Assembly (NCBI GenBank): GCA_036490795.1
Contig: DASXDG010000405.1
Location: 1-64,000, forward strand
From: JAFARZ01 sp036490795
GTDB lineage: Bacteria; Actinomycetota; Actinomycetes; Streptosporangiales; Streptosporangiaceae
Length of the DNA: 64,000 nucleotides
Direction: 5' to 3'
Shown here: one piece after another, positions 32,384-41,091 of the stretch
How the letters are laid out: each line of letters begins with the position of its first letter
Position numbering within the stretch: the stretch's first letter is position 1
Translations under genes and position numbers: made by a program
The notes under the pieces: generated by a model
Database searches by the model: none
Seen by the model: only the letters and a program-made list of their open reading frames with translations
What the model was told of the DNA's origin: nothing

Positions 32384-34312
32384 TTACTTGGGCAAGAGTC
32401 CGCGCGTCCGCCGGTACCTGGCGGCGACAAGGTTGCAGAAGAACCGGTTCGTCATCGCGAGATTCCAGAGCCAGAGTGGATCTCCTTGCTCCACTATTAT
32501 CTGCCACTCGTACGAGTCCCAGGGCACGGTGGCGTTCTCGAAATTGTAACCGCCCCGGCTCGGAATGAGCGTCGGCCGATCGCTGTCTGTAGTCCTGACC
32601 CGTGCTTCTTCTTCTCGATAAGAAGGGCGATGCCGCCGCTCGCGCTGGTCGCGTCCTCCCTTCCCCGAATACTCGTACCAGGTCTTGAACAGGCTTTGCA
32701 GATCGGTCTCCTTCATGGGTTTGGTGAGCAGCGGGTAGAGCTCGCTCAGGAGCTGCATCCATTCCCCGATGCCATGCTTCACGTCGCTGATCATCGCTCC
32801 GGCCACAAGCCCGAGGATGGGGTCCTGCGTCGGCTGGCCCCTGAGCACGGCCTGCACGTGGTGGAAGAAGCGAGCCGGATTCTGCAAGTAGGAATCCGGG
32901 ATCATGCCCAGGATTTCGTTCCAGCTTTCGACGCTACCTGAGCGGAAAAAGGATCCGCCGGTCTCAGCTTCGGTGAGCTGGCTGTACACGATGTCCTCGA
33001 AGCCGGTCTTCTCGAACAGGCCCGGTCCCCACATGAACTTGAATCCTCTGGGAATATTCTCTTCTCGCTTGGTGAAGGACCTTATGATGAGGCTGGCCTC
33101 GTGTGCCGTGTCTACGACCGGAATATCATCCTCCCGTGCTGACTTTCCGGGATCAGTGACAAGCGTCCTTGACTTCCGCCTCCTCCTCTTTACTGGCCGC
33201 CCGTTCTCATCTTCCGAGGATTCCTTCCCGGCCTGCTTCGTGCTGCCCTGACCCTCGTCTTCCTTCTCCAGTGGCGACTCCGGTTCGAGACTCATGTCAG
33301 ACATCTCTACCGGATCGTAGGTGTACCGATCCGCATACGGAGACAGGGGTGCCCACGACGGGAGAATTCCGAAACCCAGATCGACGGCCTCGGACTCGTC
33401 TAGCTCGGGCTCGGTGAAGGTAACCTGATCTTCTGGATCGGTATCCTTATTCCAGAGCCTGACCAGTATGCGCCGGACGGGCAGCGAGATGTCGTCGCTG
33501 TCATTGATGGTCTCGATGAGATCCTTAGTGATCATCACTATCGCGTTATACCGGTATGTCCCCGCCGGCCACTTTCCGCCACAATCATCGGCCTTTTGCT
33601 GCCATCCCGCCCATTCCTGGAAAATGGTAAGCAACTCTGCCAAGTCGTCATCGCTGATTGCCCGGTCGCCCTTGCGATAGTCCAGGAGCCGGGCACCGAC
33701 GTGACCCCGGTCCAGCTGGACCGGCGCGGGGCGACCAGGCCGCGGGACCGCGGAGAGGGATGACCCCGCGGTCGGCAGGGCCGGCCCGGGCGCAACGGCG
33801 AGGCTCGCGTGCCGGGCCCGGTCGGCTTCTCGTTCGAGCCCGGCATCCTCGTTGAGCGCGATGCCGGCCTCGGTGTGCGTGGCGCGGACCCGGCCCTGGC
33901 GCTGCTGGACCACGTGCCACGCCTCGTGGGCCAGGTGTGCCTCCTGGCCGGGGGCGACGTGGATTTCCTCACCTTGGGTGTACGCGAGCGCGCCGAACCC
34001 CGCTGGCCGCGGCGAGTTGTAGTACACGCGGACGCCCGACAGGTCGACGCCCGACCGCCGTTCGAGGGAGGTCTTGATGCCATCCGGGATCCCCGTCCCG
34101 GCTGCGGCGCCGTCTCGGTCCACCAGCCGCTGCACATACTGGTTGCCGCGGCCGCGCTGGAGCTGGCGCAGCAGGCCGACCAGGTCACCGGCCGCGGCCG
34201 GGCGTCCGCCGGTCGCGGCCGACGTCCGGCCGGTCGCACGGACCGGCGCCTGCCGCGCTGGGGCGGCGGGCGCCGTTTCGGGCGCCGGCAGGTGGTACCG
34301 CATAGGGCTCAT
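32384..34312 (-). CDS. DUF4157 eCIS cargo candidate, unknown C-terminal domain
   Basis: A 642-residue protein from ATG 34312 (a GTG at 34339 would add nine residues). An alanine/proline-rich lead and the QRGRGNQYVQRLV motif precede a DUF4157 domain (SGVDLSGVRVYYNS to HLAHEAWHVVQQRQG) with a zinc-protease-like HEAWH at about 129-133. DUF4157 marks injection-system cargo and processing proteins. After an acidic linker comes a basic cluster KRRRRK at about 375-380, reminiscent of a nuclear localisation signal, then 260 residues I do not recognise. It is convergent with the ATPase and divergent from the structural genes. Its codon use is visibly less GC-rich than its neighbours. Confidence 0.8.
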   Translation of the reverse strand: MSPMRYHLPAPETAPAAPARQAPVRATGRTSAATGGRPAAAGDLVGLLRQLQRGRGNQYVQRLVDRDGAAAGTGIPDGIKTSLERRSGVDLSGVRVYYNSPRPAGFGALAYTQGEEIHVAPGQEAHLAHEAWHVVQQRQGRVRATHTEAGIALNEDAGLEREADRARHASLAVAPGPALPTAGSSLSAVPRPGRPAPVQLDRGHVGARLLDYRKGDRAISDDDLAELLTIFQEWAGWQQKADDCGGKWPAGTYRYNAIVMITKDLIETINDSDDISLPVRRILVRLWNKDTDPEDQVTFTEPELDESEAVDLGFGILPSWAPLSPYADRYTYDPVEMSDMSLEPESPLEKEDEGQGSTKQAGKESSEDENGRPVKRRRRKSRTLVTDPGKSAREDDIPVVDTAHEASLIIRSFTKREENIPRGFKFMWGPGLFEKTGFEDIVYSQLTEAETGGSFFRSGSVESWNEILGMIPDSYLQNPARFFHHVQAVLRGQPTQDPILGLVAGAMISDVKHGIGEWMQLLSELYPLLTKPMKETDLQSLFKTWYEYSGKGGRDQRERRHRPSYREEEARVRTTDSDRPTLIPSRGGYNFENATVPWDSYEWQIIVEQGDPLWLWNLAMTNRFFCNLVAARYRRTRGLLPK

Positions 34313-34416
34313 CGCCTCAGTGTGACAAGCCGGTTTCACGCAATCAACACGCGAGACGCGACCGCTGACGCGCCGGCAGATGCCTAAGCGGACGCCTGCT
34401 TGGTATCACGGGTGCC

Positions 34417-35085
34417 ATGCTCCAGGATCTGGACGCGACACTCACGGCGCTGCTGCGCGCCGAGCTTCCTGTGCAGAATGTCGCGATCAGCTTCGCGGCG
34501 CCCGACGACCAGTTCCCGCCGCCCGGCGTGAACCTGCCGGCGATCGCCCTTTTCCTGTACGACGTGCGCGAGGATTACGAGCTGCGTTCGGCGCAGTGGG
34601 AGCTTGATGAGCGGCCCGACGGCACGTTCATCCGTATCCCGCCGCCGGTCCGGGTTACCTGCTCTTACCTGATCACCGCGTGGGCGAGCGCGACCGCTCC
34701 CGATCCGGCATACGACGAACACCGGCTGCTCGGCGAGGTGCTCAAGGTGCTGCTGCGCCATCCCACGATCCCTGAGCACTATCTCAACGGCGATCTAGCC
34801 GGGCAGGAGCCACCGCTGCCAGCCAGGATCCTCGCCGCAGGCCACCTGAACAGCCTGGGCGAGCTGTGGCAGGCCATGGGCGGCAGGCCCAAGGCCACCT
34901 TGAACTACGCGGTAACGATCAGCGTCAGCGTCCGCGACTCTGTCGAGGCTGGTCCCGCCGTGACCGACAGGATCTTCACAATCACCCAGGGAGCCGGCAC
35001 CCAGGGAGCCGGCCCGCAGGCAGTGGGCACGCAGGCAGTGAGCCCGGCTCAGCCGGCCGTAACCAGTTCGGTGCCTCGACCATAG
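34417..35085 (+). CDS. DUF4255 (Pvc16-like) tail terminator/cap protein
   Basis: A 222-residue protein. MLQDLDATLTALLRAELP, then PAIALFLYDVREDYELRS and RVTCSYLITAWA, match the DUF4255 N-terminal domain of Afp16/Pvc16, which caps the finished tube and sheath. The C-terminal 30 residues are a simple TQGAG/TQAV repeat tail not needed for the fold. It is the first structural gene of the locus on this strand. Confidence 0.88.
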   Translation: MLQDLDATLTALLRAELPVQNVAISFAAPDDQFPPPGVNLPAIALFLYDVREDYELRSAQWELDERPDGTFIRIPPPVRVTCSYLITAWASATAPDPAYDEHRLLGEVLKVLLRHPTIPEHYLNGDLAGQEPPLPARILAAGHLNSLGELWQAMGGRPKATLNYAVTISVSVRDSVEAGPAVTDRIFTITQGAGTQGAGPQAVGTQAVSPAQPAVTSSVPRP

Positions 35086-35095
35086 GAGTCAGCAC

Positions 35096-36313
35096 ATGCC
35101 AGAGTACAAATGGCCGGGCGTCTACGTAGAGGAAGTGTCCTCAGGGATCCAGCCCATCGCCGGTATCGGGACGAGTACCGCCGCGTTCATCGGCATCTCG
35201 CAAGAGATCATCGGGCCTTGGGATCCGGCGAAGAAGCAGGGGATGCCCGTCAATCCCGCGGGCGACGCCTACGAGCAGAAGCCGGCGGATATCCCGCAGC
35301 CAGTGAACAGCTGGACCGAATTCACGCAGAAATTCGGTGATATCCAGGAGGCCAACGAGTTCCTCGCCCAAGCCGTCTTCGGGTTCTTCAACAACGGGGG
35401 CCTGCGCTGCTGGGTGATCCGCGTCGCGGCGGACGGGAACGTGGTGAAAGTACTGCCCCGGCTGGAGAGCATTGACGAGATCGTCATCGTCGCCGCTCCG
35501 CTGCCGCCCAGTGCCACGCAGGAAACCCTGCACGACATCCAGGACAAACTGGTCAAGCACTGCCAGGACATGGAAACCAGGACCGCGGTCCTGGACAGCG
35601 CCCGCGACATCGACGACGACAACCTGGTGATCACCGAGAACGATACGGGCATCTGGCGGCCCACCATCAACAAGAAGGGCTATGGCGCCTTCTACTTCCC
35701 CTGGATATACGTGGCGGATCCCATCCGCGGGGGGCGGGTCGCCGTACCGCCGAGCGGTCACGTGACCGGTATCTACGCGCGCAGCGATGCCGAGCGCGGG
35801 GTGCAGAAGGCGCCGGCCAACGAGATCATCCTGGGCGCGCTGGACCTCAGATACCAGCTCAGCAACATCACCCAGGGCGACCTGAACCTGCGTGGCGTGG
35901 ACTGCATCAGGTCTTTCAGCGGCACGATCAAGGTCTACGGCGCACGGACCCTTGCGTCGGACCCGGAGCACGGCGACATCGAGTGGCAGTACGTCAGCGT
36001 GCGGCGACTGGTCAACTTCCTGCGCGGATCCATCGAGACGGGCACGCAATGGGTGGTGTTCGAGCCGAACGCGCAGGATCTGTGGGCTAAGATCCGCCGC
36101 AACGTAGGCGCCTTCCTCTACGGCCAGTGGGCTGCCGGGGCACTCGTCGGCAACACCCCCGAGCAGGCGTTCTACGTCCGCTGCGACGAGAGCACCAACC
36201 CGCCGGATGTGCGGGCGCTCGGCCGGGTCGTCACCGAGATCGGCGTCGCCGTGGTGCGGCCGGCCGAGTTCGTCGTCTTCAGGCTGAGCCAGTGGTCAGG
36301 ACCGGCGCAGTAG
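35096..36313 (+). CDS. Contractile sheath protein 1
   Basis: A 405-residue sheath protein. YKWPGVYVEEVSSG at the start and the C-terminal block ending QAFYVRCDESTNPPDVRALGRVVTEIGVAVVRPAEFVVFRL are the sheath signatures. Between them AFYFPWIYVADP and GVQKAPANEIILGALDL are conserved too. It forms the outer contractile cylinder, and its terminal arms link neighbouring subunits. The start is 10 bp after the DUF4255 stop. Confidence 0.93.
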   Translation: MPEYKWPGVYVEEVSSGIQPIAGIGTSTAAFIGISQEIIGPWDPAKKQGMPVNPAGDAYEQKPADIPQPVNSWTEFTQKFGDIQEANEFLAQAVFGFFNNGGLRCWVIRVAADGNVVKVLPRLESIDEIVIVAAPLPPSATQETLHDIQDKLVKHCQDMETRTAVLDSARDIDDDNLVITENDTGIWRPTINKKGYGAFYFPWIYVADPIRGGRVAVPPSGHVTGIYARSDAERGVQKAPANEIILGALDLRYQLSNITQGDLNLRGVDCIRSFSGTIKVYGARTLASDPEHGDIEWQYVSVRRLVNFLRGSIETGTQWVVFEPNAQDLWAKIRRNVGAFLYGQWAAGALVGNTPEQAFYVRCDESTNPPDVRALGRVVTEIGVAVVRPAEFVVFRLSQWSGPAQ

Positions 36314-36314
36314 C

Positions 36315-37490
36315 GTGGCGATGCCAGGATCGCCAATGACCGGGTACCAGGCGCCGGGGGTCTACCTGGAGGAGATGTTCCCGGCGCCGCGGCCGAGCCT
36401 GCCTACCGGTATTCCCGCCTTCCTCGGCTATGCCCGGCACGGGCGGGCCGTCGAGCCGAGACCGCTCACGCTGTGGCCCCAGTTCCAGGAAGAATTCGGC
36501 GCGGAAGTGGACGGCGGCTACCTGGCCCATGCGGTACGGGGCTTCTTCGAGAATGGCGGCCTGCAGTGCTATGTCGTCCGTCTTGATGACAGCGCCACCC
36601 CGCTGGCCGGCCTGCGGGCAGGCCTGGCCGCCCTGGAGGCGACGGACGCCGTCGACCTGCTCTGCGCACCGGACGTGATGATGTCCGGCGGGCCGGGCGG
36701 CCCGCCGGACATCGAGCTGGTCACCGCGCTGCAAGCGGAGATGCTCGCCAGCTGCCGGCGTACCGGCGGCCGGTTCGCGATCCTTGACGCGACGCTGACC
36801 GGTGATCAGGTACGCGCGGAGCGGCACCGCTCGGCGCTGAACAGCGAGAACGGCGCGATTTACTACCCCTGGCTCTGGGCCGCTGGGGCAACAGGTGCGG
36901 CGGTATACGTGCCGCCATGCGGGCACGTCGCGGGCATCTACGCTCGCTGCGACCGGGTAACCGGTGTGCACAAGGCACCCGCCAACGAGGTGATCAACGG
37001 GGTATTCGACCTGTGGGCGAACCTGACCGACGAGGCCATCGGCCGACTCTACGCCCAGGGAGTGAACTGCCTGCGCGCGGCGCCAGGCCGCGGTATCCGG
37101 GTCTGGGGTGCGCGCACCCTGAGCCAGCAGCGGGAATGGGAATCGGTCGCCGCGCGGCGCGTCTTCCTGACCATGGGCCGCTGGCTTGAGCGGTTCCTCT
37201 CGCAGGTGACCTACGAACCCAACGACGTCCGGCTGTGGGTCCGCATCATGCGCGAGCTGACCGCATACCTGGACGGACTGTTCCAGCGGGGCGCGCTTCG
37301 CGGCCGCACCGCGGAGGAGGCCTTCTTCGTCAAGTGCGACAGCGAGACCAACCCGCCCGACGTGACCGACGCGGGGATGGTAGTGACCAACGTGGGCCTG
37401 GCTCTGGCCGCGCCCGCTGAGTACGTCCGCGTCCGCATCCTCCACGGCGCCAGCGGCGTCAGCATCCAGCCCGCTTCAGCAACCATTTAA
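36315..37490 (+). CDS. Contractile sheath protein 2 (paralogue)
   Basis: A 391-residue second sheath with the same signatures: YQAPGVYLEEMFPAP near the start, GVHKAPANEVINGVFDLW in the middle, AFFVKCDSETNPPDVTDAGMVVTNVGLALAAPAEYVRVRI at the end. It starts one base after the first sheath's stop. Many eCIS have sheath paralogues, one forming the bulk and another the baseplate-proximal or distal ring. Which is which here is not visible. Confidence 0.92.
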   Translation: MAMPGSPMTGYQAPGVYLEEMFPAPRPSLPTGIPAFLGYARHGRAVEPRPLTLWPQFQEEFGAEVDGGYLAHAVRGFFENGGLQCYVVRLDDSATPLAGLRAGLAALEATDAVDLLCAPDVMMSGGPGGPPDIELVTALQAEMLASCRRTGGRFAILDATLTGDQVRAERHRSALNSENGAIYYPWLWAAGATGAAVYVPPCGHVAGIYARCDRVTGVHKAPANEVINGVFDLWANLTDEAIGRLYAQGVNCLRAAPGRGIRVWGARTLSQQREWESVAARRVFLTMGRWLERFLSQVTYEPNDVRLWVRIMRELTAYLDGLFQRGALRGRTAEEAFFVKCDSETNPPDVTDAGMVVTNVGLALAAPAEYVRVRILHGASGVSIQPASATI

Positions 37491-37507
37491 AGAAGGGAGG
37501 TCCGATC

Positions 37508-37948
37508 ATGGCCGAGCGACTTGATCCCTATGGCGGGTACAACTTCTCCGTCGAACTGGACGGCATCACCCGGGCCGGCTTCCGTGAGTGTTCTGGCCTG
37601 GAGAACAGCCAGAACGCGGGAGAGTACCGGGAAGGCACGGACAAGAACCTGAGTGTCCGCAAGATCCCCGGGCTCGTCACCCATTCCGACATCACGCTCA
37701 GCCGGGGCGTCACGTCCGACAGCAAGCTCTGGGAGTGGCGGCAGAAGGTGATGACGGGCACCGTCGAGCGGCATGACATCTCGATCACGCTGATGGATGA
37801 GGCCGGCAACGCCAAGATCCGCTGGAACCTCTTCGACTGCTGGCCGCGGCAGTGGACCGGCCCGAGCCTTAACGCGACAGCCGACGACCTGGCCATCGAA
37901 CAGCTCATCCTCGCCTGTGAGCGGGTCGAGGTCGACCGGTGGAGTTGA
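37508..37948 (+). CDS. Inner tube protein 1 (gp19-like)
   Basis: A 146-residue tube protein: YGGYNFSVELDGITRAGFRECSGLENSQNAGEYREGTDKN, then KIPGLVTHSDITLSRGVTSDSKLWEW, matching the T4 gp19/Hcp-like family. An AAGGGAGG ribosome binding site precedes the ATG. It polymerises into the tube that is driven through the target envelope. Confidence 0.92.
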   Translation: MAERLDPYGGYNFSVELDGITRAGFRECSGLENSQNAGEYREGTDKNLSVRKIPGLVTHSDITLSRGVTSDSKLWEWRQKVMTGTVERHDISITLMDEAGNAKIRWNLFDCWPRQWTGPSLNATADDLAIEQLILACERVEVDRWS

Positions 37949-38325
37949 CCGTCGCGCCGGCCGTCATGCAGACCGAGTTCCCGTTCACGCTGCCGCTTGG
38001 GCTGCCCGATCCCGACGGCGTCGTGCACCGGGACGGTGTCATGCGGCTGGCCACGGCGTTCGACGAGATCGAGCCGCTCAAGGACCCGAGGGTGCGCGTC
38101 AACCCTGGCTACCTGGTGATCATCTTGCTGACCCGCGTGATCACCCGGCTCGGTTCCATCGACCACATAAATACCAGAACAATCGAGAGCTTGTACGCCG
38201 GAGACCTGGCCTACCTCCAAGATCTCTACCAGCGCGTCAACCAGAACGGCCACAGCCGGCTGCAGGTGGCCTGCCCGCACTGTGACGGCGAGTTCGACGT
38301 GGAGGTGGCAAGCCTGGGGGAATAG
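37939..38325 (+). CDS. Phage tail assembly-like protein
   Basis: A 128-residue protein from GTG 37939, overlapping the tube gene by 10 bp. TEFPFTLPLGLPDPDGVVHRDGVMRLATAFDEIEPLKDPRV resembles the small tail assembly proteins next to tube genes in phages and eCIS. It ends with ACPHCDGEFDVEV, a possible half zinc knuckle. The last codons CTG GGG GAA TAG lie on a G5 run, and a conserved frame continues in the -1 phase beyond the stop. Confidence 0.8.
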   Translation: MELTVAPAVMQTEFPFTLPLGLPDPDGVVHRDGVMRLATAFDEIEPLKDPRVRVNPGYLVIILLTRVITRLGSIDHINTRTIESLYAGDLAYLQDLYQRVNQNGHSRLQVACPHCDGEFDVEVASLGE

Positions 38326-38510
38326 CGCGCTACCCCCTTGACCGGCTGCACGAGGAGGTAGCGTACCTGGCTTTCCATTTCCACTGGTCCTATCAGGAGG
38401 TCATGCGGCTCGACCACCGGGAACGCCAGCGGTGGGTGGCAGAGGCAGCGCAGATGATCGAGCGCCAGTACGGCGAGCGACGAAATGAAACGGGAGGTAT
38501 GCGGCGATGA
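38322..38510 (+). CDS. DUF6760-like protein without a standard start codon
   Basis: A short frame reading IARYPLDRLHEEVAYLAFHF, then HWSYQEVMRLDHRERQRWV, ending at TGA 38508. YPxDRLxEEVAYxAxHFHW plus LDHxER is typical of the small DUF6760 proteins found at this place in eCIS loci. No ATG, GTG or TTG lies upstream of the conserved part back to the in-frame stop at 38283; the nearest candidate is ATA 38322. It may be made by a -1 frameshift on the GGGGG run at 38316-38320 at the end of the previous gene, or start at an unusual codon. It overlaps the next gene's ATG by 4 bp. Confidence 0.6.
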   Translation: MARYPLDRLHEEVAYLAFHFHWSYQEVMRLDHRERQRWVAEAAQMIERQYGERRNETGGMRR

Positions 38511-39058
38511 CGCCTACGGGTGTGCCGCTGGGACTGAACTGGCTGCCCTCGGTAGCGGGCAGCTGGGTTCCCGGCGCGCGGCCGCTGCAGCCGTACCAGA
38601 CCTACAACTTCGCGGTAGAAATCGAGGGGCTGCTGGTCGGCGGGTTCACCGAGGTAACGGGCCTGGACAGCGAGGTCGAGGTCGAGGAGTACCGCGAGGG
38701 CGGCGTCAACGGCTTCGTCCACCAGCTCCCTGGCCGCGCCAGCTACTCCAACCTCGTGCTCAGTCATGGCCTGACGGCCATGAGCACGCTGTGGAACTGG
38801 TATTACAACACGACACTCGGCGTGATCCAGCGCAGGAACGGCACGATCATGCTGCTCGACCCGCGGCAGATCCCGGTGATGTGGTGGAACTTCCGCAACG
38901 CTGTGCCCGTGCGCTGGACCGGCCCCACCTTCAGCGCCACGAGCGACGAGGTGGGTGCCGAGTCACTGGAACTCGCGCACGAAGGCCTGACTAAGCCTTT
39001 GCTCGGCCAGGCGGCCGCGCTGACGGGCGAGATCGCGCGGACGGCCGGGCTGCGATGA
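38507..39058 (+). CDS. Inner tube protein 2 / tube initiator
   Basis: A 183-residue member of the same tube family: PYQTYNFAVEIEGLLVGGFTEVTGLDSEVEVEEYREGGVNGFVHQLPGR and VLSHGLTAMSTLWNWYYNTTLG. An N-terminal 30-residue lead and a C-terminal extension distinguish it from the first tube protein. Second tube paralogues usually connect tube to spike. It overlaps the gene on either side by 4 bp. Confidence 0.9.
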   Translation: MTPTGVPLGLNWLPSVAGSWVPGARPLQPYQTYNFAVEIEGLLVGGFTEVTGLDSEVEVEEYREGGVNGFVHQLPGRASYSNLVLSHGLTAMSTLWNWYYNTTLGVIQRRNGTIMLLDPRQIPVMWWNFRNAVPVRWTGPTFSATSDEVGAESLELAHEGLTKPLLGQAAALTGEIARTAGLR

Positions 39059-40281
39059 CATCGCCGCCACCTCCGTCGCAAACTCGTCCGACGCTGCCGG
39101 CCCGGCTCTGGCAGCGAGCCGAGCGGCCAGGCTGCGTCCGGCACGGTCAGGCGCGGGCCATCTTGGCCAGGCATCAGCGGATGACGGACGGCCCGCCCCT
39201 GGCCGGGCCGCTGCTAGCCCGCGCTCGCGGCATCGCGGAGACGCCGCAGAGCCCGCCGGTCGTCGCCGACGCGCGACCAGTGAGCCACCAGCCCGGCGCC
39301 GTACCCGGCCTGGCGGCGGAAGCCGCGCACGCAGGCTCGCGGCCGACGGTCACCGCCAGGCTGGCCCGGCCGCACGACCCGGCACCGGGCGTGCCGTACC
39401 GTCCGGTCCGGGAAACTCCGCCGGACAGCGGTGCATCCAGAACGGCCGTCGCCGTCCCCGCGGGGACGGCCGCCACGCAACGGCCACTCCCCCGCGATGC
39501 CGCGACGCGGCCGGTTACCAGGCCGCCTTCCCAGGTCTCCCAAGACTCCCCGGTACAACAAGTGCACCAGGTGCACCGATTTTCCCGGGCCGGCGGTACC
39601 GGACGACCCGCCCTGCCAGCCATGCCAGCCGCAGGCACCGCCGAGCCGGCTCCCGGGTCCGCCGAGCCGGCTAGATCGCACCCCACGGCAGCCGGTTCGG
39701 ATGGCGACCCGGCCGGACGGCCGGTGGTCCGGGTGGGAAGCGGCGGGCGTCCGCTGGTCTGGGCCGCACCGCTCGCCCGGCCGGCCGTCGCGCCACGACC
39801 CGGGACCGGACAACCAGCCGGGCAGACAGGCGGACAGGCCGCCGAGCAGACGGGCGAGCATGCCACCGGACAGACAGGCGGGCATGCCACCGGACAGACA
39901 GGCGGGCATGCCACCGGACAGACAGGCGGGCATGCCACCGAGCCGGCCCGCGCGCCGGTGCCGGTGGTGCGGGAGCGGACGCCACCTGGCGGGATATGGG
40001 CGGCCGGCCCGTCGCTGTCCCAGCGGCCCGCGCGGCTTCCCAGCGCCCCGCCGCCCGCTCCCCCGGCGGCGAGGCCGGCCAGCCGGCCCAGTGATCCGCC
40101 TGAACCGCGGCGGGTTACGCGTGAGCACCGCGCGGAACGGGAGACAGAACGGAACGAGAGGACCGGCCCTGAGCGTGCCGCGGCGGCCGCGGTCGACATG
40201 GACCACATCGTGATCACCGTGCAGCGCCGGCTCATGCATCAGTTCGCCATCGACCGGGAGCGAAGAGGGATGACGCGATGA
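39055..40281 (+). CDS. Proline/repeat-rich eCIS protein, unrecognised
   Basis: A 408-residue low-complexity protein rich in Pro, Ala, Gly and Arg, with no recognisable fold in the first 370 residues. It has GQTGGHAT repeats in the middle. Only the last 35 residues, VDMDHIVITVQRRLMHQFAIDRERRGMTR, look structured and may be the docking part. It sits between tube 2 and the LysM protein, where other eCIS have small connector proteins. It overlaps both neighbours, so it is translated with the machine. A flexible plug, linker or lumen protein is possible. Confidence 0.7.
   Translation: MTSPPPPSQTRPTLPARLWQRAERPGCVRHGQARAILARHQRMTDGPPLAGPLLARARGIAETPQSPPVVADARPVSHQPGAVPGLAAEAAHAGSRPTVTARLARPHDPAPGVPYRPVRETPPDSGASRTAVAVPAGTAATQRPLPRDAATRPVTRPPSQVSQDSPVQQVHQVHRFSRAGGTGRPALPAMPAAGTAEPAPGSAEPARSHPTAAGSDGDPAGRPVVRVGSGGRPLVWAAPLARPAVAPRPGTGQPAGQTGGQAAEQTGEHATGQTGGHATGQTGGHATGQTGGHATEPARAPVPVVRERTPPGGIWAAGPSLSQRPARLPSAPPPAPPAARPASRPSDPPEPRRVTREHRAERETERNERTGPERAAAAAVDMDHIVITVQRRLMHQFAIDRERRGMTR
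39865..39936 (+). repeat. Three perfect 24-bp tandem repeats
   Basis: Three identical copies beginning ACCGGACAGACAGGCGGG encode TGQTGGHA. Degenerate copies extend back to about 39811. The unit keeps frame, so copy number can vary without loss of the protein's C-terminus. Confidence 0.92.
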
Positions 40282-41072
40282 GCGACAACAGCGGCACGGC
40301 GGTACCGGAACCGCCCGGCATGGGCAGCAGAGGGGGCGGCCTGCAGAGGCTCACCATCTACCACGAGCGCGGCGGCGGCCGGCGCAAAGGGAGGATCGAG
40401 ACGCTGTTCAATCCCAGCGAGATCAGCAAGACCAAGACCGCGCGCTGGGAACAGCAGCACGCGGTCGGGCAGAGCGGCCGCGGCACGTCGACGGTGCGGC
40501 AGGAATTCCGCTCCGTCGAAGCGGAGACGTTCGCCATCGAGTTGTTCTTCGATACCTACGAATCACGATCGGGCGAATCGCGGTCGGGCGGGATCACCGC
40601 GGCGCGCGCCGCCACCTCGTTCCTGCCGGCCAGCGTGCTCCCCGGCCGCGAAGCGAGCGACGTGCGGCGGTACACCGGCCAGATCGCCCGGCTGGTCGAG
40701 CTGGACATCGAACTGCACCGCCCACCGGTCTGCGACCTGCGTTGGGGTGTCTTCGACATATTCACCGGCGTACTCACCACGCTGAACGAGCGGTTCACCC
40801 TCTTCCTGGACGACGGTACTCCGGTCCGCGCGACGCTGACCTGCGAGTTCACCGAATTCAGCACGCTGGCGCGGGCCAGGGCCAGCGAACCGCACTCCTC
40901 CGATGTCCTCAAGAAACGACAGGTGCGGCGCTACGACACGCTGCAGAGCCTGGCCGCGGATGAATATGGCGATCCGGCCGCGTGGCGGCCGATCGCGGCC
41001 GCCAACGGCATCGTTAACCCGCGCGCACTGCGGCCGGGCACGATCTTGACCATTCCCAAGCTCCAGCCCTGA
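40278..41072 (+). CDS. LysM-containing connector (Afp7/Pvc7-like)
   Basis: A 264-residue protein: a tube-interacting N-terminal domain (LQRLTIYHERGG, GRIETLFNPSEISKTKTARWE, VEAETFAIELFFDTYE) and a C-terminal LysM-like domain at about 210-264 (VRRYDTLQSLAADEYGDPAAWRPIAAANG to GTILTIPKL). This is the standard eCIS connector between tube and baseplate hub. The LysM fold is structural here, not proof of peptidoglycan binding. Confidence 0.9.
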   Translation: MSDNSGTAVPEPPGMGSRGGGLQRLTIYHERGGGRRKGRIETLFNPSEISKTKTARWEQQHAVGQSGRGTSTVRQEFRSVEAETFAIELFFDTYESRSGESRSGGITAARAATSFLPASVLPGREASDVRRYTGQIARLVELDIELHRPPVCDLRWGVFDIFTGVLTTLNERFTLFLDDGTPVRATLTCEFTEFSTLARARASEPHSSDVLKKRQVRRYDTLQSLAADEYGDPAAWRPIAAANGIVNPRALRPGTILTIPKLQP

Positions 41073-41091
41073 GGTCGCGCCGTGTACACCT

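Noticed and set aside
39865..39936. 24-bp repeats as a CRISPR array
   Set aside because: The copies are adjacent with no spacers and encode an in-frame peptide repeat.
40278..41072. LysM domain as evidence for a cell-wall hydrolase
   Set aside because: The protein matches the structural eCIS connector, where LysM is a packing domain, and no catalytic domain is present.
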